43,289 nt of DNA from Hyphomicrobium sp. (GTDB taxonomy: Bacteria > Pseudomonadota > Alphaproteobacteria > Rhizobiales > Hyphomicrobiaceae), in assembly GCA_022844105.1 (NCBI GenBank), contig JALHMJ010000003.1:282527-325815 (forward strand). The letters are read 5' to 3'. Shown here one piece after another: positions 41,311 to 43,289 of this stretch. The notes beneath the pieces are model-generated. The model was not told the origin of the DNA and made no database searches. It worked only from the letters and a program-made list of their open reading frames with translations. The position numbers and the translations under genes are program-made. The stretch's first letter is position 1. Each line of letters opens with the position of its first letter.

Positions 41311-43239
41311 ATGACCGCGGCCAGCATGCACCGCTATCGATCCACCACCTGCGGCGGTTTGCGCAGCACCGATATCGGCGGCGTCGCGCGCTTGTCGGGC
41401 TGGGTGCACCGCGTCCGCGACCACGGCGGCTTGCTGTTCATCGACTTGCGCGATCATTACGGCATCACCCAGGTCGTCGCCGATCCCGACACGCAAGCCT
41501 TCAAGATCGCCGAAACATTGCGTTCCGAATGGGTCGTCCGCATCGACGGCAAGGTTCGTCCGCGACCTGACGGCACCTCCAACTCCGACCTCGTGACTGG
41601 CGAAATCGAGGTTTATGCAACTGAGATCGAGATCCTGTCGGAAGCCAAGGAATTGCCGGTCCCCGTGTTCGGCGAGCCTGAATACCCGGAAGACCTGCGC
41701 CTGAAGTACCGCTTTCTCGATCTGCGCCGCGAGTCGCTGCACGCCATCATCATGAAGCGGCTCGAGATCACCAAGTCGATGCGCCGTCACATGCACGATG
41801 CGGGCTTCAACGAGTTCCCGACGCCGATCCTGACCGCGTCCTCACCGGAAGGCGCGCGCGACTTCCTTGTGCCCTCGCGCATTCATCCGGGCAAGTTCTA
41901 CGCCTTGCCGCAGGCCCCGCAGCAATACAAGCAGCTGCTGATGGTCTCCGGCTTCGACCGCTATTTCCAGATCGCGCCGTGCTTTCGCGACGAAGACCCG
42001 CGCGCCGACCGCCTGCCGGGCGAGTTCTACCAGCTCGACGTTGAAATGAGCTTCGTCGAGCAGGACGACATCTTCCAGACGATGGAGCCGATCCTCACCC
42101 GCATCTTTGAGGAATTTTCAGACGGCAAAGCCGTGACCAACGGCTGGCCGCGCATTCCCTACGACGAGGCGATCGCGAAGTACGGCTCCGACAAGCCCGA
42201 TCTGCGCAACCCCATCGAGATGCAGGATGTGACGGAGCACTTCCGCGGCTCAGGCTTCAAAGTTTTCGCCGGCATGATCGAGAAGGACCCCAAGGTCCGC
42301 GTTTGGGCGATCCCCGCCCCGACCGGCGGCAGCCGCGCCTTCTGCGATCGAATGAACAAGTGGGCAATTGAGGAACACAAGCAGCCTGGTCTGGGGTACA
42401 TCTTTTGGCGCGCTACACCAGATAGCGGTGTTGAGGTTACCGCGTTTGATGCTGCAACCGGAAAAACTTGGCCTAACGATGCGTCTGCTGGACGACTTAT
42501 TAAGCTAATCGACTCAAATGGAAAAGAACTGGCATTTGGAGCTGGCCCAATTGCCAAAAACATTGGTCGCGATAGGGAAGCTTCTATACGTCGACAAATG
42601 GGGCTCACGTCCAGCGATGCATGTTTCTTCGTGGCCGGAATCCCGTCAAATTTTTACAAATTCGCCGGAGCTGCGCGAGACCAAATAGGTTACGAGTTGA
42701 AACTCATCGACGAGAACCGCTTCGCGCTGGCCTGGATCGTCGACTTCCCGTTCTACGAATGGAACGAAGAAGACAAAAAGATCGACTTCTCGCACAACCC
42801 GTTCTCGATGCCCAAGGGCGGCCACGCAGCGCTCGAAGCGGCCGAGAAAGAGGGGCGCGAGGCGCTGCTGGCTCTCAAGGCCAATCAATACGACATCGTC
42901 TGCAACGGCTACGAAATCGCATCGGGCTCGGTGCGTAACCACCTGCCCGAAACGATGGTCAAAGCGTTCGAGATCACCGGGCTGTCGCGCGCCGACGTCG
43001 AAGCTCGCTTCGGCGGCCTCTATCGCGCATTCCAATACGGGGCCCCGCCGCATGGCGGCATGGCGGCCGGCATCGAACGCGTCGTCATGTTGTTGACCGG
43101 CTGCAAGACCGTGCGCGAGGTAGCCCTCTTCCCGATGAACCAGCAAGCCGCCGACCTGCTGATGAACGCACCGTCCGAAGCCGCGCCGAAGCAACTGCGC
43201 GAACTGTCGATCCGCGTCGTCGCGCCGGAAAAGAAGTAA
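41311..43239 (+). CDS. aspS: Aspartyl-tRNA synthetase, bacterial type, with an in-frame insertion
   Basis: 642 residues; the bacterial type is usually about 590. The N-terminal OB-fold anticodon domain has [20 protein letters not shown]. Class II motif 1 and 2 blocks are [20 protein letters not shown] and [19 protein letters not shown]. The GAD insertion domain follows, then motif 3 in [20 protein letters not shown]. About 35 extra residues lie after GLGYIFWR (42412-42537) before [10 protein letters not shown], and the DNA from about 42361 to 42715 has lower GC and different codons. It charges tRNA-Asp; in many Alphaproteobacteria it also misacylates tRNA-Asn. ATG 41311 has CAGGA upstream; ATG 41326 is the alternative that matches typical starts. 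Confidence 0.95.
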   Translation: MTAASMHRYRSTTCGGLRSTDIGGVARLSGWVHRVRDHGGLLFIDLRDHYGITQVVADPDTQAFKIAETLRSEWVVRIDGKVRPRPDGTSNSDLVTGEIEVYATEIEILSEAKELPVPVFGEPEYPEDLRLKYRFLDLRRESLHAIIMKRLEITKSMRRHMHDAGFNEFPTPILTASSPEGARDFLVPSRIHPGKFYALPQAPQQYKQLLMVSGFDRYFQIAPCFRDEDPRADRLPGEFYQLDVEMSFVEQDDIFQTMEPILTRIFEEFSDGKAVTNGWPRIPYDEAIAKYGSDKPDLRNPIEMQDVTEHFRGSGFKVFAGMIEKDPKVRVWAIPAPTGGSRAFCDRMNKWAIEEHKQPGLGYIFWRATPDSGVEVTAFDAATGKTWPNDASAGRLIKLIDSNGKELAFGAGPIAKNIGRDREASIRRQMGLTSSDACFFVAGIPSNFYKFAGAARDQIGYELKLIDENRFALAWIVDFPFYEWNEEDKKIDFSHNPFSMPKGGHAALEAAEKEGREALLALKANQYDIVCNGYEIASGSVRNHLPETMVKAFEITGLSRADVEARFGGLYRAFQYGAPPHGGMAAGIERVVMLLTGCKTVREVALFPMNQQAADLLMNAPSEAAPKQLRELSIRVVAPEKK

Positions 43240-43251
43240 CGGCCAATCTAC

Positions 43252-43285
43252 AAAAAAGCCCGGCCGAGGCTCGCCTCGGCCGGGC
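43252..43285. terminator. Hairpin terminator after aspS
   Basis: GCCCGGCCGAGGC (43258-43270) and GCCTCGGCCGGGC (43273-43285) are perfectly complementary and close with a tight loop. Six A precede the stem, so it is U-tailed on the minus strand. The plus-strand tail is cut by the window end. It lies 18 bp after the aspS stop and is probably bidirectional. Confidence 0.8.
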
Positions 43286-43289
43286 GTCA

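Overview
The window looks like ordinary chromosome from an alphaproteobacterium of the order Hyphomicrobiales (Rhizobiales), with GC mostly near 60% or above. The lineage call rests on CpdR, a GapR (DUF2312) protein, a Hyphomicrobiales-style HdaA-ppk-ppx block with rnd and aspS next to it, a ROSE thermometer in front of an hsp20 gene, and two MmgR/suhB-type small RNAs. It also rests on many DUFs typical of the order (DUF459, DUF882, DUF2066). A genus cannot be named from sequence reading alone. I see no prophage, insertion sequence, integron or CRISPR array.

Layout. 1-2057: the end of pyruvate kinase, a hairpin-repeat cluster, and then on the minus strand a secreted TPR protein, a cysteine-free L36 (rpmJ), tRNA-Val(GAC) and cpdR. 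2423-5820: an N-formylglutamate amidohydrolase, two tandem minus-strand sRNAs, hisN, and a convergent alpha/beta hydrolase. 5991-6629: a heat-shock unit made of a candidate RpoH promoter, a ROSE thermometer, hsp20 and a terminator. 7067-13280: gltB-gltD (glutamate synthase). 13351-14377: a DUF5397-VapD toxin-antitoxin pair and a short HPF. 14385-17047: an SGNH/DUF459 protein and an MltB-type lytic transglycosylase. 17326-18902: gapR, a hairpin-repeat array and oxyR. 18883-25803, all minus strand: a DUF882 M15-like protein, a GT21 ceramide glucosyltransferase, the agmatine-to-putrescine pair aguA-aguB, and a large L,D-transpeptidase. 26076-28468: a sigma-54 response regulator, a structured intergenic segment, and a glycine-rich-domain protein. 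28758-43239: pepF, purM (minus), a DUF2066 protein, a CDP-alcohol phosphatidyltransferase, hdaA, ppk, ppx, a DnaJ protein, rnd (minus), a small unknown, and aspS.

Functional themes. Envelope remodelling recurs (lytic transglycosylase, M15-like DUF882, L,D-transpeptidase, SGNH hydrolase). Nitrogen and polyamine metabolism is represented by gltBD, aguAB and the formylglutamate hydrolase. Stress and cell-cycle control is represented by CpdR, HdaA, GapR, OxyR, Hsp20, HPF, polyphosphate enzymes and VapD.

The least ordinary material is non-coding or sub-genic. One is a family of intergenic hairpin repeats at three loci whose outer and inner stems differ in sequence but keep their pairing. Another is a tandem pair of MmgR/suhB-type sRNAs directly upstream of a SuhB-family gene. 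A third is a folded intergenic region ahead of the sigma-54 regulator. The last is a lower-GC, codon-shifted patch carrying an in-frame insertion inside aspS. Nothing here amounts to a clearly new multi-gene system.
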